This document shows, in pieces, positions 15,371 through 30,032 of a stretch of DNA of 64,000 bases. Under the pieces are notes generated by a model, which saw only the letters and a list, made by a program, of their open reading frames with translations, was not told where the DNA came from and did no database searches. A program made the translations under genes and the position numbers. Every line of letters starts with the position of its first letter. The first letter of the stretch is position 1. Source of the DNA: Thiobacillus sp. (lineage in GTDB: Bacteria; Pseudomonadota; Gammaproteobacteria; Burkholderiales; Thiobacillaceae). The stretch is from NCBI GenBank assembly GCA_030692355.1, contig JAUYCF010000089.1, forward strand, positions 1 to 64,000, written 5' to 3'.

Positions 15371-15796
15371 TCAAAACCGATTCACAGCCAGCCCCATCGA
15401 CTGCGCATTTTTCGCCAGGTTATTGTCTGCGGTAGCAATACCGGCCACACCCGCCTCCAAAGCCATGGACAGATGAAGGGAGTCGCCGGAACGCAGGCCG
15501 CTGGGGACATTGTGAACAAGCTTCGCGGCCTGCGCGAAAGCCTGTCTGCTCACCGGGACAAGCCGCAAACCGGATAGGCAGAAGTTTTCAAAATCCTTCC
15601 ATGCCGCCTGCGCCTGTTTCTGTTCGATTTCCCCGCACCGCACCTTGATCGATAAGGCGCTGGCGAACTCCGTCAAAATCCAGTCCGAGGAAATCAGCGT
15701 GTCATCGCAAGACTCAAGCCACGCATCAACCGCATCGCTTGCTGGCTCGGGCACAAACAGGGGAATTGCCGCACTGGTATCGAGGTAAATCATCAA
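15371..15796 (-). CDS. PIN-domain toxin (VapC family)
   Basis: MIYLDTSAAIPLFVPEPASD...RSGDSLHLSMALEAGVAGIATADNNLA. Confidence 0.9.
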   Translation of the reverse strand: MMIYLDTSAAIPLFVPEPASDAVDAWLESCDDTLISSDWILTEFASALSIKVRCGEIEQKQAQAAWKDFENFCLSGLRLVPVSRQAFAQAAKLVHNVPSGLRSGDSLHLSMALEAGVAGIATADNNLAKNAQSMGLAVNRF

Positions 15797-16041
15797 TAGC
15801 GCTCTTCCTGGCGCATGGTCTCCACCGTGGCCGAGGTCATCGGCATCCCCGCCCGCAGCTTGCGCACTTTTTTGAGAAAGGCTGCCTTGTTGAAGGGTTG
15901 CGCCGGTGTAAGCGTAATTTCCCCCGTCCGGCCGACCTCGGCCTCAACGGAATCGCCTTCCTTCAATCCGGCGGCCCGTATGCATTCCGTCGGCAGGCGA
16001 ACCGCCAGACTATTGCCCCATTTCGCGACTTGAAGCTTCAT
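15793..16041 (-). CDS. AbrB/MazE-type antitoxin (VapB)
   Basis: MKLQVAKWGNSLAVRLPTECIRAAGLKEGDSVEAEV. Confidence 0.92.
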   Translation of the reverse strand: MKLQVAKWGNSLAVRLPTECIRAAGLKEGDSVEAEVGRTGEITLTPAQPFNKAAFLKKVRKLRAGMPMTSATVETMRQEERY

Positions 16042-16054
16042 GATTCACGTCTGA

Positions 16055-16076
16055 ATGTATATTCGTGTAGATACAT
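16055..16076. promoter_or_regulatory. Candidate operator of the vapBC locus
   Basis: atgtat-attcgtgtag-atacat inverted repeat just upstream of the antitoxin start. Confidence 0.4.
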
Positions 16077-16156
16077 CATAGCACGCAAAAAAAAAGCATG
16101 TATGGAATCATTTCATCACCTTTCAGGGCCGTAATTCGAGCCTGGAACCTTTGTTC

Positions 16157-16237
16157 ATCCATCACCACCAGCGCGCCTGCAGGCGCATCCAGGTCCTTCA
16201 GCATGCCTTCCAGGGTACGGCACTCCACCGCGTTGCC
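16157..16237 (-). pseudogene. Short relic resembling an IS1634-type transposase
   Basis: Reverse frame reads GNAVECRTLEGMLKDLDAPAGALVVMD; flanking frame does not continue. Confidence 0.5.
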
Positions 16238-16243
16238 GGTTCT

Positions 16244-17017
16244 CTAGCCGCGATGCAGCGCCCGCAAATAGGCCACGTCGACGAACGGCTGGCCGAGGTC
16301 GGGGCCGGCCAGCAGCCGGTTGGGTGCATCGGGGTCGCCGAGGTCTGACAGCACCACGGCGGCGCCGGTGAAGTCGTGGTCCTGCGTGTAGTCGTTGACC
16401 GTGACCAGTGTTCTCAGTCCGGCGCCCAGGCTTGCGCGCAGGCCGTTTTCAGAGTCCTCGAACGCCAGGCATACGGCGGGTTGCAATCCCATTTTTTCCA
16501 GCGCGTAGTGATAGATGTCGGGTGCGGGTTTCTTCGCCGGAACGATGTCGCCCGCCGCGATGACCTCGAACCAGTCCTGGGTGTCTGGCCCCAGGCTGTG
16601 TTCCAGCAGCACGGTGACGTTTTCCGGGGTGGTGGTGGTGGCAATCGCCAGCCGCAGGCCGGCTGCGCGCGCCTCGGCCAGCAGGCGCCTGACGCCGGGG
16701 CGCATGGGAATGCCGCCCTTTGCGGCCAGCGCGCTGTAATGACGAGTCTTGGCCTGGTGCAGGCCGGCTACCAGTTCGTCAAAGTCGTCCGGCTTCCTGT
16801 AGTCGGGCCGAAAACGGTCGATATAGTATTTCATCCGCTCCTTGCCGCCGGTGACGGCAAGCAGTTTGCCGTAGAGGGCGGCGTCCCAGTGCCAGTCGAG
16901 GCCGGCGTCGGCAAAGGCCTGGTTGAAGGCGGGACGGTGGCCGTCGCGTTCGGTGTCGGCAAGGGTGCCGTCAACATCGAAAAGCAGGGCCTGAAGTGTG
17001 TTTTTTGGTTGCGGCAT
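16244..17017 (-). CDS. HAD-superfamily hydrolase, CbbY-like
   Basis: LQALLFDVDGTLADTERDGHRPAFNQAFADAGLDWHWDAALYGKLLAVTGGKERMKYYI. Confidence 0.88.
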   Translation of the reverse strand: MPQPKNTLQALLFDVDGTLADTERDGHRPAFNQAFADAGLDWHWDAALYGKLLAVTGGKERMKYYIDRFRPDYRKPDDFDELVAGLHQAKTRHYSALAAKGGIPMRPGVRRLLAEARAAGLRLAIATTTTPENVTVLLEHSLGPDTQDWFEVIAAGDIVPAKKPAPDIYHYALEKMGLQPAVCLAFEDSENGLRASLGAGLRTLVTVNDYTQDHDFTGAAVVLSDLGDPDAPNRLLAGPDLGQPFVDVAYLRALHRG

Positions 17018-17085
17018 AAAGAGGATTCTGTTATTAAATCGCGTTGGGCTGGATCCTGAACATCCTATTTTTCAAAGAGAACAAG

Positions 17086-17505
17086 ATGGCTGAAACTTTG
17101 ATGCGCTTTGAGCCTTACAAGGCAAAAAAAGGCGAAGAATACATGAACGCAAAACAGCTCGCGCATTTTCGCAAAATGCTTGAGGCATGGAAAGCCGAGT
17201 TGTCGCAGGACATCGATACCACCCTGCATTCCATGCAGGACGAGCAGACGGTGTTTGCCGATCCCAACGATCGCGCCACCCAGGAATCGGACATGGCGCT
17301 CGAACTGCGCAACCGCGATCGCGAGCGCAAGCTGATCAAGAAAATCGGCGAAACCATCGCCAAGATCGACAGCGGCGATTACGGCTACTGCGAATCCTGC
17401 GGCGTCGAGATCGGCCTGGACCGGATGCAGGCGCGCCCGACCGCAACGCTGTGCATCGACTGCAAGACGCTCGAGGAAATCCGCGAACGTCAGGTCGCCA
17501 AATAA
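17086..17505 (+). CDS. dksA: RNA polymerase-binding transcription factor DksA
   Basis: QLAHFRKMLEAWKAEL...FADPNDRATQESDMALELRNRDRERKLIKKI...GYCESCGVEIGLDRMQARPTATLCIDC. Confidence 0.97.
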   Translation: MAETLMRFEPYKAKKGEEYMNAKQLAHFRKMLEAWKAELSQDIDTTLHSMQDEQTVFADPNDRATQESDMALELRNRDRERKLIKKIGETIAKIDSGDYGYCESCGVEIGLDRMQARPTATLCIDCKTLEEIRERQVAK

Positions 17506-17525
17506 GCCCGCCCGCAAAGTGTGCC

Positions 17526-17969
17526 ATGATCGATACCAGCGAATTTGACCGTAATTTCAATGGACTGCTTTACAGCGTGATGCGCTGGGATCAGTTGACG
17601 GCATTCTGGCAAAAGGTGGACGCCGGCGCAGGCTGGTATCTCTATGCGGTCGGTCAGCAGGTGCCGCAAGAACCTTCCGCTGCCGACAAGGTGCAACAGT
17701 TCACGCGCGAACTGGATGAACTTCTGCGGCGCGAGCATCACGAGGATTACTGTGCGATCGTTTACGCCGACAACCTCGATGCGCCTGGCTTCATCAAGAT
17801 TTACGACCCGAATCATCTCGGCAGTTCGTGTGGATCCAGTTCGGTAAAATCGTCGGTGCTGCCGGGTTGGGTGATGAGTCTCACGCCGCCGCGAGAACTC
17901 GAAATGAGCGGCGTGGTGACAGGCCAGCGCAAGCGATGGTGGCAGGCATTTCTGGGCGAAACAATCTGA
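17526..17969 (+). CDS. Conserved hypothetical protein
   Basis: MIDTSEFDRNFNGLLYSVMRWDQLTAFWQKVDAGAGWYLYAVGQQVP; 20 nt after dksA stop. Confidence 0.75.
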   Translation: MIDTSEFDRNFNGLLYSVMRWDQLTAFWQKVDAGAGWYLYAVGQQVPQEPSAADKVQQFTRELDELLRREHHEDYCAIVYADNLDAPGFIKIYDPNHLGSSCGSSSVKSSVLPGWVMSLTPPRELEMSGVVTGQRKRWWQAFLGETI

Positions 17970-17986
17970 TTGGTGAGTTGATTGGG

Positions 17987-18024
17987 CCAATAAAAAACGC
18001 GCCGGGTGGCGCGTTTTTTATTGG
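17987..18024. terminator. Bidirectional intrinsic terminator between convergent genes
   Basis: ccaataaaaaacgcgcc-gggt-ggcgcgttttttattgg, perfect 17-bp stem. Confidence 0.95.
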
Positions 18025-18061
18025 CAAATGCAAGCCGCACCGGTCGGCGCGGCGTTGCCTT

Positions 18062-20200
<2,139 letters not shown>

Positions 20201-20222
20201 GCGAGTTCCTTTCAAAGCAAAA

Positions 20223-20244
20223 ACGCCCCGCATGGGCGGGGCGT
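20223..20244. terminator. GC-rich hairpin in the rpsO-pnp intergenic region
   Basis: acgccccgc-atgg-gcggggcgt. Confidence 0.6.
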
Positions 20245-20324
20245 GAGAAATTCAGGGGGCAATACGCCCCATCCACTGTGCCGGGGCAGCAGGGTGCTGG
20301 ATCATCACAGTGGCCTTGCCGGAC

Positions 20325-20594
20325 TTACTTACGCAGACTGAGACGTTCGATCAGCGTCTTGTAACTTTCGAGATTGGTGCGCTTCAGGTAATCCAGCAGC
20401 TTGCGGCGGCGGCTCACCATTTTCAGCAGGCCACGACGCGAGTGGTGATCCTTCATGTTGGCCTTGAAGTGGCCGGTCAGGTCGTTGATGCGGGCCGTCA
20501 GCAGGGCAACCTGCACTTCGGGCGAGCCGGTATCGGCGGCGGCGCGCTGATAATCCTGGACGATTTGAGCTTTCTGGGTAACGGTAACAGCCAT
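20325..20594 (-). CDS. rpsO: 30S ribosomal protein S15
   Basis: [71 protein letters not shown]. Confidence 0.98.
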   Translation of the reverse strand: MAVTVTQKAQIVQDYQRAAADTGSPEVQVALLTARINDLTGHFKANMKDHHSRRGLLKMVSRRRKLLDYLKRTNLESYKTLIERLSLRK

Positions 20595-20683
20595 GGTGTA
20601 CTCCTTCTGAATCGCGTGGCCTGCGGCTGAGCGGGACACGTTCCGGGGAAACCGCGCATTTTACGCTAAATGGGGGATCCAAC

Positions 20684-21631
20684 TCAAGCCTGATGGGTGG
20701 CGATCAGCCGGTGCGGCAGCAGGCGGCCGGCATTGGCCTCGGCCAGGCCGAGGAAAGCGTGGGGCGCCGCGTAAATCCGTGTCAGCCCTTGATGCTCCGC
20801 GGGGTGCGCCACGCTGCGGCCCTGGCATAGCGCCGCGGCGTCGACGGCATCGAGTTGTACCGCGGGCAGATGCGCCACCAGGCAGTCGGCAGGCAGCAGC
20901 AGGGCGTGGCGCTGGAAAACGTCGAGCGCTTCCAGGTCGGCCAGGGCGTGCGCCTGTTCCAGCCTGAATCCGCCGGCTGCAGAGCGCGTCAGCGCGGTGA
21001 GGTGGGCGCCGCAGCCGAGCACGGCGCCGATGTCCTGCGCCAGGGTTCGAATATAGGTGCCGGCACTGCATTGCACGTCGAGCACCACGCGGGGCGGATC
21101 GCATTCGACCAATTCGAGGGTGCGAATCGTCACCTTGCGCGGCGGCCGGTCGATTTCGATGCCGGCACGGGCGTATTCATAGAGCGGGCGCCCCTGATGC
21201 TTGAGCGCCGAATGCATGGGCGGGATCTGCTCGATTTCGCCGGTGAAGCGGGGCAGCACGGCGCGGATGTCTTCACGGCCCACTTTGACTTCGCGGGTGC
21301 CGAGCACCTCACCTTCCGGGTCGCCCGTAGTCGTGGTGACACCGAGTTGCAGCACGGCGCGATAGTGCTTGTCGGCTTCGAGCAGATAGGCGGAGAACTT
21401 GGTGGCCTCGCCGAAGCACAGCGGCAGCAGGCCGTCGGCGAACGGGTCGAGGGTGCCGGTGTGGCCTGCCTTTTTTGCGTTAAGCAGCCACTTGGCTTTC
21501 TGCAGCGCGGCGTTGGAAGTGATGCCGACCGGCTTGTTCAGTAGCAGCACGCCGTCGATCGGCTCGCGCGTTCGCTTGCCCCTGTTCCCTCCGGGAGAGG
21601 GCTGGGGAGACGGGCTGGCGGGCGGGTTCAC
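20684..21631 (-). CDS. truB: tRNA pseudouridine(55) synthase, GTG start
   Basis: DGVLLLNKPVGITSNAALQKAKWLLNAKKAGHTGTLDPFADGLLPLCFGEATKF; GTGA overlap with rbfA. Confidence 0.96.
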   Translation of the reverse strand: MNPPASPSPQPSPGGNRGKRTREPIDGVLLLNKPVGITSNAALQKAKWLLNAKKAGHTGTLDPFADGLLPLCFGEATKFSAYLLEADKHYRAVLQLGVTTTTGDPEGEVLGTREVKVGREDIRAVLPRFTGEIEQIPPMHSALKHQGRPLYEYARAGIEIDRPPRKVTIRTLELVECDPPRVVLDVQCSAGTYIRTLAQDIGAVLGCGAHLTALTRSAAGGFRLEQAHALADLEALDVFQRHALLLPADCLVAHLPAVQLDAVDAAALCQGRSVAHPAEHQGLTRIYAAPHAFLGLAEANAGRLLPHRLIATHQA

Positions 21632-22002
21632 TCGTCTTTGGGGTGTTTGGCGTCTTCGGCGACGGCTGCTTCAATGAGCTGGCTGAGCTCGATGCCGCGC
21701 TCGACCGAGCGGTCGTAGACGAAGCTGAGCTTGGGCACCACGCGCAACTGCATGCGGCGCGACAGCTGCGTGCGCAGAAAACCGCTGGCACGCTGCAGGC
21801 CCAGCAGGCAGGCGGCATGCTCGGCCTCGCCGCCCAGGGTGGTGAAGTAGACCTTGGCGAACTCCATGTCGCGGTTGACCTCCACCTCGGTGATGGTCAG
21901 CATGCCGACGCGCGGATCCTTCACTTCCTGCCGGATCAACTCCGGCAGTTCACGCTGGATCTGGTCGGCGACGCGACGGGCGCGGGGAAAGTCTTTTGGC
22001 AT
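21628..22002 (-). CDS. rbfA: Ribosome-binding factor A
   Basis: RARRVADQIQRELPELIRQEVKDPRVGMLTITEVEVNRDMEFAKVYFT. Confidence 0.95.
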   Translation of the reverse strand: MPKDFPRARRVADQIQRELPELIRQEVKDPRVGMLTITEVEVNRDMEFAKVYFTTLGGEAEHAACLLGLQRASGFLRTQLSRRMQLRVVPKLSFVYDRSVERGIELSQLIEAAVAEDAKHPKDE

Positions 22003-22010
22003 GGTTGTTA

Positions 22011-22123
22011 GGGGCCGGGAGTTAGGAATTAGGGGGTAGGGGCTAGGGGCTAGGGGAAGAAGGCGCGCGGCTCGCCGCGCACATTCCCTAAATCCTAGAC
22101 CCTAGATCCTAGTTCCTCGGTCC
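22011..22123. repeat. Imperfect palindromic element, family H
   Basis: ggggccgggagttaggaattagggggtaggggctaggggctagggg ... ccctaaatcctagaccctagatcctagttcctcggtcct, with internal gcgcggc-tc-gccgcgc hairpin. Confidence 0.75.
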
Positions 22124-24913
<2,790 letters not shown>

Positions 24914-24922
24914 GCAATCCTC

Positions 24923-26404
24923 TTAGCCTTGGGCGAACCAGGGCGCGCGTGCGGCCATGATCAATTGTTTGGCGCGTTCGGCATCCATGGCGGACATTTC
25001 GGTCAGTTCGTCGACTGCCAGTTCCGCCAGATCCTCGGTGGTGTGGATGCCTTTGCTGGCAAGCATGCGTGCGGTTTCTGCGTCCATGCCTTCGAGCGAC
25101 AACAGGTCGCCGGCGGAGGCTTCGACCTGCTCCTCGCCGACAATGGCGGCGGTCAGCAACGCGTTGCGGGCGCGGTTGCGCAGTTCGTTGACCAGGTCTT
25201 CGTCGAAGGCCTCGATCTCGAGCATTTCGTTGAGCGGGACGTAAGCGACTTCTTCCAGCGTGGAGAAGCCTTCGTCGACCAGAATCTGGGCGACTTCCTC
25301 GTCCACATCGAGCTTCTCGACGAAGAGCGCGAGGGTCTTGCCGCTTTCGCTCGACTGCTTCTCTTCTGCCGTTTCACGCGACATGATGTTGAGCTCCCAG
25401 CCGGTCAGCTCGGACGCCAGGCGCACGTTCTGGCCGCCGCGGCCGATGGCCATCGCCAGTTGTTCCTCGTCCACCACCACGTCCATGCTGTGCTTGTCTT
25501 CGTCCACCACGATGGAACTGACTTCGGCGGGTGCCAGCGCATTGATGACGTACTGCGCGGGGTCGGACGACCAGTGGATGATGTCGACGCGCTCGCCCGC
25601 CAGTTCGTTGGTCACCGAGGTGACGCGCGAACCGCGCATGCCGATACAGGTGCCGATCGGGTCGATGCGCGGGTCGTGCGATACTACGGCGATCTTGGCG
25701 CGCAGGCCGGGGTCGCGGGCGGCCGCCTTGATTTCCAGCAGCTCTTCCTCGATTTCCGGCACTTCGAGCTCGAACAGCTTCATGATGAATTCGGGCGCGG
25801 TGCGCGACAGCACCACCTGCGGGCCGCGGGCGCCGCGGTCGATGCGCAGCAGGTAGGCGCGGACGCGGTCGCCGACGCGCAGGTTTTCGCGCGGGATCAT
25901 CTGGTCGCGGTGCAGGAAGCCCTCGATGCGGCCCGATTCGATGATGGCGTTGCCGCGGTCGATGCGTTTCACCACGCCGCTGACGAGGTGTTCCTTGCGG
26001 TCGAGGAAGTCGCTGATGATCTGTTCGCGCTCGGCATCGCGGATCTTCTGCAGGATGACCTGTTTGGCCGCCTGTGCGCCGATGCGGCCGAACTCGACGT
26101 TCTCCAGCGGCTCTTCGATGTAGTCGCCGATTTCGATGTCGGGAATCTTGTCCTGCGCGTCGATCAGCAGAATCTGGTAACCCTCGGATTCGAGGTCGGC
26201 TTCGGACACCACCTGCCAGCGGCGGAAGGATTCGTATTGGCCGGTTTCGCGGTCGATCGCCACGCGCACGTCGGCCTCTTCCTTGAAGCGCTTCTTGGTG
26301 GCGGACGCAAGCGCCTGCTCCAGCGCTTCGAACACCACATCCGGGCCCACGTTTTTTTCGCGCGCCAGCGCGTCGGCCAGCATTAACAATTCACGACTCA
26401 TCAT
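24923..26404 (-). CDS. nusA: Transcription termination/antitermination protein NusA
   Basis: [39 protein letters not shown]...[14 protein letters not shown]. Confidence 0.98.
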   Translation of the reverse strand: MMSRELLMLADALAREKNVGPDVVFEALEQALASATKKRFKEEADVRVAIDRETGQYESFRRWQVVSEADLESEGYQILLIDAQDKIPDIEIGDYIEEPLENVEFGRIGAQAAKQVILQKIRDAEREQIISDFLDRKEHLVSGVVKRIDRGNAIIESGRIEGFLHRDQMIPRENLRVGDRVRAYLLRIDRGARGPQVVLSRTAPEFIMKLFELEVPEIEEELLEIKAAARDPGLRAKIAVVSHDPRIDPIGTCIGMRGSRVTSVTNELAGERVDIIHWSSDPAQYVINALAPAEVSSIVVDEDKHSMDVVVDEEQLAMAIGRGGQNVRLASELTGWELNIMSRETAEEKQSSESGKTLALFVEKLDVDEEVAQILVDEGFSTLEEVAYVPLNEMLEIEAFDEDLVNELRNRARNALLTAAIVGEEQVEASAGDLLSLEGMDAETARMLASKGIHTTEDLAELAVDELTEMSAMDAERAKQLIMAARAPWFAQG

Positions 26405-26418
26405 TCCCTCCAGCCCGC

Positions 26419-26847
26419 CTAAACCTTGGGGTTCAGGCGGGCAGCGTCCACATTCCCTAAATCGACCGACACTTCCGTGCCATCGACGATCAACTTCACT
26501 GCATTTTCTTCCAGGCCGAGCAGCCGGCCGCTGAGGCGCCGCCGGTTGTCCATCGGCACCCGCAGCTTGAGCGTCACCGGCTCACCGGCAAAGCGTACGT
26601 AGTCCTGCGGCTTGACCAGCGGCCGGTCGATACCGGGCGAGGACACTTCCAGCCTGTCATAGTCGATGTTCTCGACGGTGAACAGGTGGCTCAGGTGATT
26701 GCTCACCGTTACGCAATCCTCGATCGTGATGCCACCCGGCTTGTCGATGAAAATCCGCATCAGCCCGCGCCCGGCGCGTTCCAGCGTCACCAGCTCGTAA
26801 CCGAGTCCGGCAAGTACAGGCTCCAGGCGGGCGGGCAAATCCATCAT
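26419..26847 (-). CDS. rimP: Ribosome maturation factor RimP
   Basis: [70 protein letters not shown]. Confidence 0.95.
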   Translation of the reverse strand: MMDLPARLEPVLAGLGYELVTLERAGRGLMRIFIDKPGGITIEDCVTVSNHLSHLFTVENIDYDRLEVSSPGIDRPLVKPQDYVRFAGEPVTLKLRVPMDNRRRLSGRLLGLEENAVKLIVDGTEVSVDLGNVDAARLNPKV

Positions 26848-26997
26848 TACAAATCCATCTTCGTGCCGCTGCGCGGCGCAAACGAAACCGCATGAACGTA
26901 GGGCGCAGCACAAATAAAAAATGGGCGAACCGCCCATTGTTGTTAATAATCAAGCGCCGGAATTATACCACTCGGGCAGGTAGTCTGAAAGACAAGA

Positions 26998-27084
26998 TGG
27001 TGCCCGGAACCGGGGTCGAACCGGTACGCCATCGCTGGCGAGGGATTTTAAGTCCCTTGTGTCTACCAATTTCACCATCCGGGC
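26998..27084 (-). tRNA. tRNA-Leu (TAA)
   Basis: gcccggatggtgaaattggtagacacaagggacttaaaatccctcgcc...ggttcgaccccggttccgggcacca. Confidence 0.95.
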
Positions 27085-27107
27085 GAAACGGACAGCTGGC
27101 TTGAGTC

Positions 27108-27181
27108 TGGAGGCGCGAGCCGGAGTCGAACCGACCTACACGGATTTGCAATCCGGTGCATAACCGCTTTGCTATCGCGCC
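27108..27181 (-). tRNA. tRNA-Cys (GCA)
   Basis: ggcgcgatagcaaagcggttatgcaccggattgcaaatccgtgtaggtcggttcgactccggctcgcgcctcca. Confidence 0.95.
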
Positions 27182-27250
27182 GTCGCGGTGAACTGCTTAA
27201 ACGAAAAAGGGAAAACATCCGGACTACGCCATCTGTTTTCCCCAGAATAC

Positions 27251-27326
27251 TGGAGCGGGAAAGGAGGCTCGAACTCCCGACCTCAACCTTGGCAAGGTTG
27301 CGCTCTACCAGCTGAGCTATTCCCGC
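27251..27326 (-). tRNA. tRNA-Gly (GCC)
   Basis: gcgggaatagctcagctggtagagcgcaaccttgccaaggttgaggtcgggagttcgagcctcctttcccgctcca. Confidence 0.96.
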
Positions 27327-27376
27327 GTTTCAAGGCTGCGCATTATGGGGATTCCGCTTTTTTCTGTCAACAATTT

Positions 27377-27946
27377 TCATGAAGTTTTTTGCAGCGCGCG
27401 CGCTGCCATCACAAGGTAATACGCCATCGACACCAGGGTGAGCAGCGCGGCAATCCAGATCAGCAGCGTGCCGATGCCGGCAATGGGCAGGCCGGCGGCC
27501 GGGTCGAAATACAGCAGCAGCACGATGGCGATCATCTGCGCCGTGGTTTTCAGCTTGCCGACGAAGGACACCGCCACGCTGGCGGATTTGCCTTCCCTGG
27601 CCATCCACTCGCGCAGGGCCGAAATGGTGATTTCGCGGCCGATGATGATGAGCCCGATGAGCGGCGCCACGCGGCCGAGGTCGATCAGCACGATCAGCGC
27701 GGCGGCGACCATCAGCTTGTCGGCCACCGGGTCGAGAAAGGCGCCGAAGGCCGAGGTCTGGCCGAGCGCGCGCGCCAGATAGCCGTCGAGCCAGTCGGTC
27801 AGCGCCGCCACCCCGAAAAATGCCGCAGCCAGCAGGTTGGCTTCACGCGGTGTCACCCAGCCGTCCGGCAGGTAGAAGACGCCCGCCATCAGCGGAATGA
27901 AGAGGATGCGCAGCCAGGTGAGCAGGTTGGGGAGATTGAGGGGCAT
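27377..27946 (-). CDS. pgsA: CDP-diacylglycerol-glycerol-3-phosphate 3-phosphatidyltransferase
   Basis: NLPNLLTWLRILFIPLMAGVFYL...DWLDGYLARALGQTSAFGAFLDPVADKLMV. Confidence 0.96.
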   Translation of the reverse strand: MPLNLPNLLTWLRILFIPLMAGVFYLPDGWVTPREANLLAAAFFGVAALTDWLDGYLARALGQTSAFGAFLDPVADKLMVAAALIVLIDLGRVAPLIGLIIIGREITISALREWMAREGKSASVAVSFVGKLKTTAQMIAIVLLLYFDPAAGLPIAGIGTLLIWIAALLTLVSMAYYLVMAARALQKTS

Positions 27947-27951
27947 CAGTG

Positions 27952-29754
27952 TTAATGGAGGGCGTTGTAGATGGTTTCCGCCAATTCTCGACTGATACCG
28001 TTCACCGTGGCAAGCGCGTCGACGCCGGCGTCGCGCACGCCCTGCAATCCGCCGAAGCGTTCCAGCAGCTGTTTGCGGCGCTTGGGGCCGATTCCGGCGA
28101 TGTTTTCCAGGGTCGATTGCAGACGTGCCTTGCCGCGTTTGGCGCGGTGGCCGGTGATGGCGAAGCGGTGCGCTTCGTCGCGCACCTGCTGGATCAGGTG
28201 AAAGCCGGGGTGGTCCTTGGCGAGCCTGAGTTCGCGGCCGTCGGCGAAGATTAGCGTTTCCAGGCCGGGCTTGCGCGCCTCGCCCTTGGCGACGCCGAGC
28301 AGCAAAATATCGCTCAGGCCGAGTTCGGTCATCGCCTCGACCGCGCTCGAAATCTGACCTTTGCCGCCATCGATCAAGAGCAGGTCGGGCAGCACGCCGT
28401 TTTCCTCCACGCTCTTGCGGAAGCGCTTGGTCAGCGCGGCGCGCATCGCGGCGTAGTCGTCGCCCGGGGTGATGCCGCCGATGTTGTAGCGGCGGTAGTC
28501 GGATTTCTTCAGGTCGTCGCCTTCGTAGACGACGCACGAGGCGATGGTGGCTTCGCCCATGGTGTGCGAGATGTCGAAGCATTCGATGCGGTTCAATTGC
28601 GGCAGGTCGAGCGTATCGCGCAGTGCCGCCAGCCGCTGCGACTGGTTGGCGCGGTCGGCGCTGCGGCGTGCGGCGGACAGGCGCGCGTTGGCCTGCGCCA
28701 TGCCTATCCAGACTTTTCGCTCGCCGGTGACGCGGTGCAGGAGCGAGACTTTTTTGCCGGCCTGTTCGGACAGCAGCGCTTCCAGCGCGTCGGTCTCGAT
28801 CGCTTCGCTGATCAGGATGCGCGCCGGGACCGGGTGCTCGAGGTAGTGCTGGGCGATGAAGGCCTCCAGCGCTTCGGCCGGCGTCGCGCCCTCGCCGTGC
28901 TGCGGGAAGAAGCTGCGGTCGCCGAGATGGCGGCCGCCGCGGATCATGGTGAGGTTGACCGCGATCACCCCGCCGGCCTCTGCCACCGCCACCACGTCGG
29001 CATCGGCCTCGCCGCCGGTGGTGTCGACGAACTGCTTTTCGCGCACCGTCGCCAGCATGCGCAGGCGGTCACGCAGCAGGGCGGCAGTCTCGAAATCGAG
29101 CGTGGCGGCGGCGGCGTTCATCTGTTCGGTGATCAGCTCGGTCAGCGCGGAGGCCTCGCCGTGCAGCAACCGGGCGGCCGCGCTGACGTCGCGCGCGTAG
29201 GCTTCGGGCGTGACGAGCTTGACGCAGGGCGCGGTGCAGCGCTTGATCTGATGCAACAGGCAGGGGCGCGAGCGGTTGGCGAACACGGTGTCCTCGCAGG
29301 TGCGCAGCTGGAACACTTTCTGCAGCAGCTGGATGCTCTCGCGCACCGCGTAGGAATTGGGGTAGGGACCGAACGCCTGGTCGCTCTTTTTCGGCGTGCC
29401 GCGAAAATAGGCCAGCCGCGGAAAGCGGTGCCCGGTCAGCAGCAGGTAGGGGTAGGACTTGTCGTCGCGGAACAGGATGTTGAAGCGCGGCTTCAGCCCC
29501 TTGATCAGGTTGTTCTCCAGCAGCAGCGCCTCGGCCTCGGTGCGCGTCACCGTGGTGTCGATGTGATCGACGCTTTTCAGCATCAGCCGGATGCGCGGGC
29601 TCTGGTCGGTTTTCTGGAAATAGCTGGTGACGCGCTTCCTGAGGTGTTTCGCCTTGCCGACGTAGAGCACCGCGCCGGCCGCGTCGATCATGCGGTAGAC
29701 GCCGGGCAGGGTGGGCAGCGAGGCGAGAAAGTCCTTGTCGACGCTCACACGCAA
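27952..29754 (-). CDS. uvrC: Excinuclease ABC subunit C (start TTG at 29754 or GTG at 29748)
   Basis: [35 protein letters not shown]...[22 protein letters not shown]. Confidence 0.97.
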   Translation of the reverse strand: MRVSVDKDFLASLPTLPGVYRMIDAAGAVLYVGKAKHLRKRVTSYFQKTDQSPRIRLMLKSVDHIDTTVTRTEAEALLLENNLIKGLKPRFNILFRDDKSYPYLLLTGHRFPRLAYFRGTPKKSDQAFGPYPNSYAVRESIQLLQKVFQLRTCEDTVFANRSRPCLLHQIKRCTAPCVKLVTPEAYARDVSAAARLLHGEASALTELITEQMNAAAATLDFETAALLRDRLRMLATVREKQFVDTTGGEADADVVAVAEAGGVIAVNLTMIRGGRHLGDRSFFPQHGEGATPAEALEAFIAQHYLEHPVPARILISEAIETDALEALLSEQAGKKVSLLHRVTGERKVWIGMAQANARLSAARRSADRANQSQRLAALRDTLDLPQLNRIECFDISHTMGEATIASCVVYEGDDLKKSDYRRYNIGGITPGDDYAAMRAALTKRFRKSVEENGVLPDLLLIDGGKGQISSAVEAMTELGLSDILLLGVAKGEARKPGLETLIFADGRELRLAKDHPGFHLIQQVRDEAHRFAITGHRAKRGKARLQSTLENIAGIGPKRRKQLLERFGGLQGVRDAGVDALATVNGISRELAETIYNALH

Positions 29755-29763
29755 AAACCTCTT

Positions 29764-29839
29764 ATCCGCGAAGGACGCGAAGATGCGCGAAGCAAGACCT
29801 TAAAGATTTTCTTCGCGTCCCTTCGCGTCCTTCGCGGAT
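29764..29839. repeat. Palindromic element family B (copy 3)
   Basis: Perfect 19-bp arms atccgcgaaggacgcgaag / cttcgcgtccttcgcggat. Confidence 0.92.
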
Positions 29840-29846
29840 GAAAAAA

Positions 29847-30032
29847 TCATTCCTCATCGAGCAGCTTGCCGGCGATCGCCCAGTTCTCGTCGGGCAGTTC
29901 CTCGAACGCGATATACGTGTAGGAGGCCGGCTTGCCTGCATGGCGCTCCAGCGTGGCGGTGATTTCCTCGGCGACTTTCTGCTTCTGCTCGCGGGTCAGC
30001 GTGCCGGCGAGCTTGATGGTGACGACGGGCAT
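29847..30032 (-). CDS. 4-oxalocrotonate tautomerase family protein
   Basis: MPVVTIKLAGTLTREQKQKVAEEITATLERHAGKPASYTYIAFEELPDENWAIAG; Pro-1 after Met removal. Confidence 0.88.
   Translation of the reverse strand: MPVVTIKLAGTLTREQKQKVAEEITATLERHAGKPASYTYIAFEELPDENWAIAGKLLDEE

Noticed and set aside
20223-20244. rpsO-pnp hairpin as a novel regulatory element
   Set aside because: A hairpin between rpsO and pnp is expected from the known processing and autoregulation of this operon.
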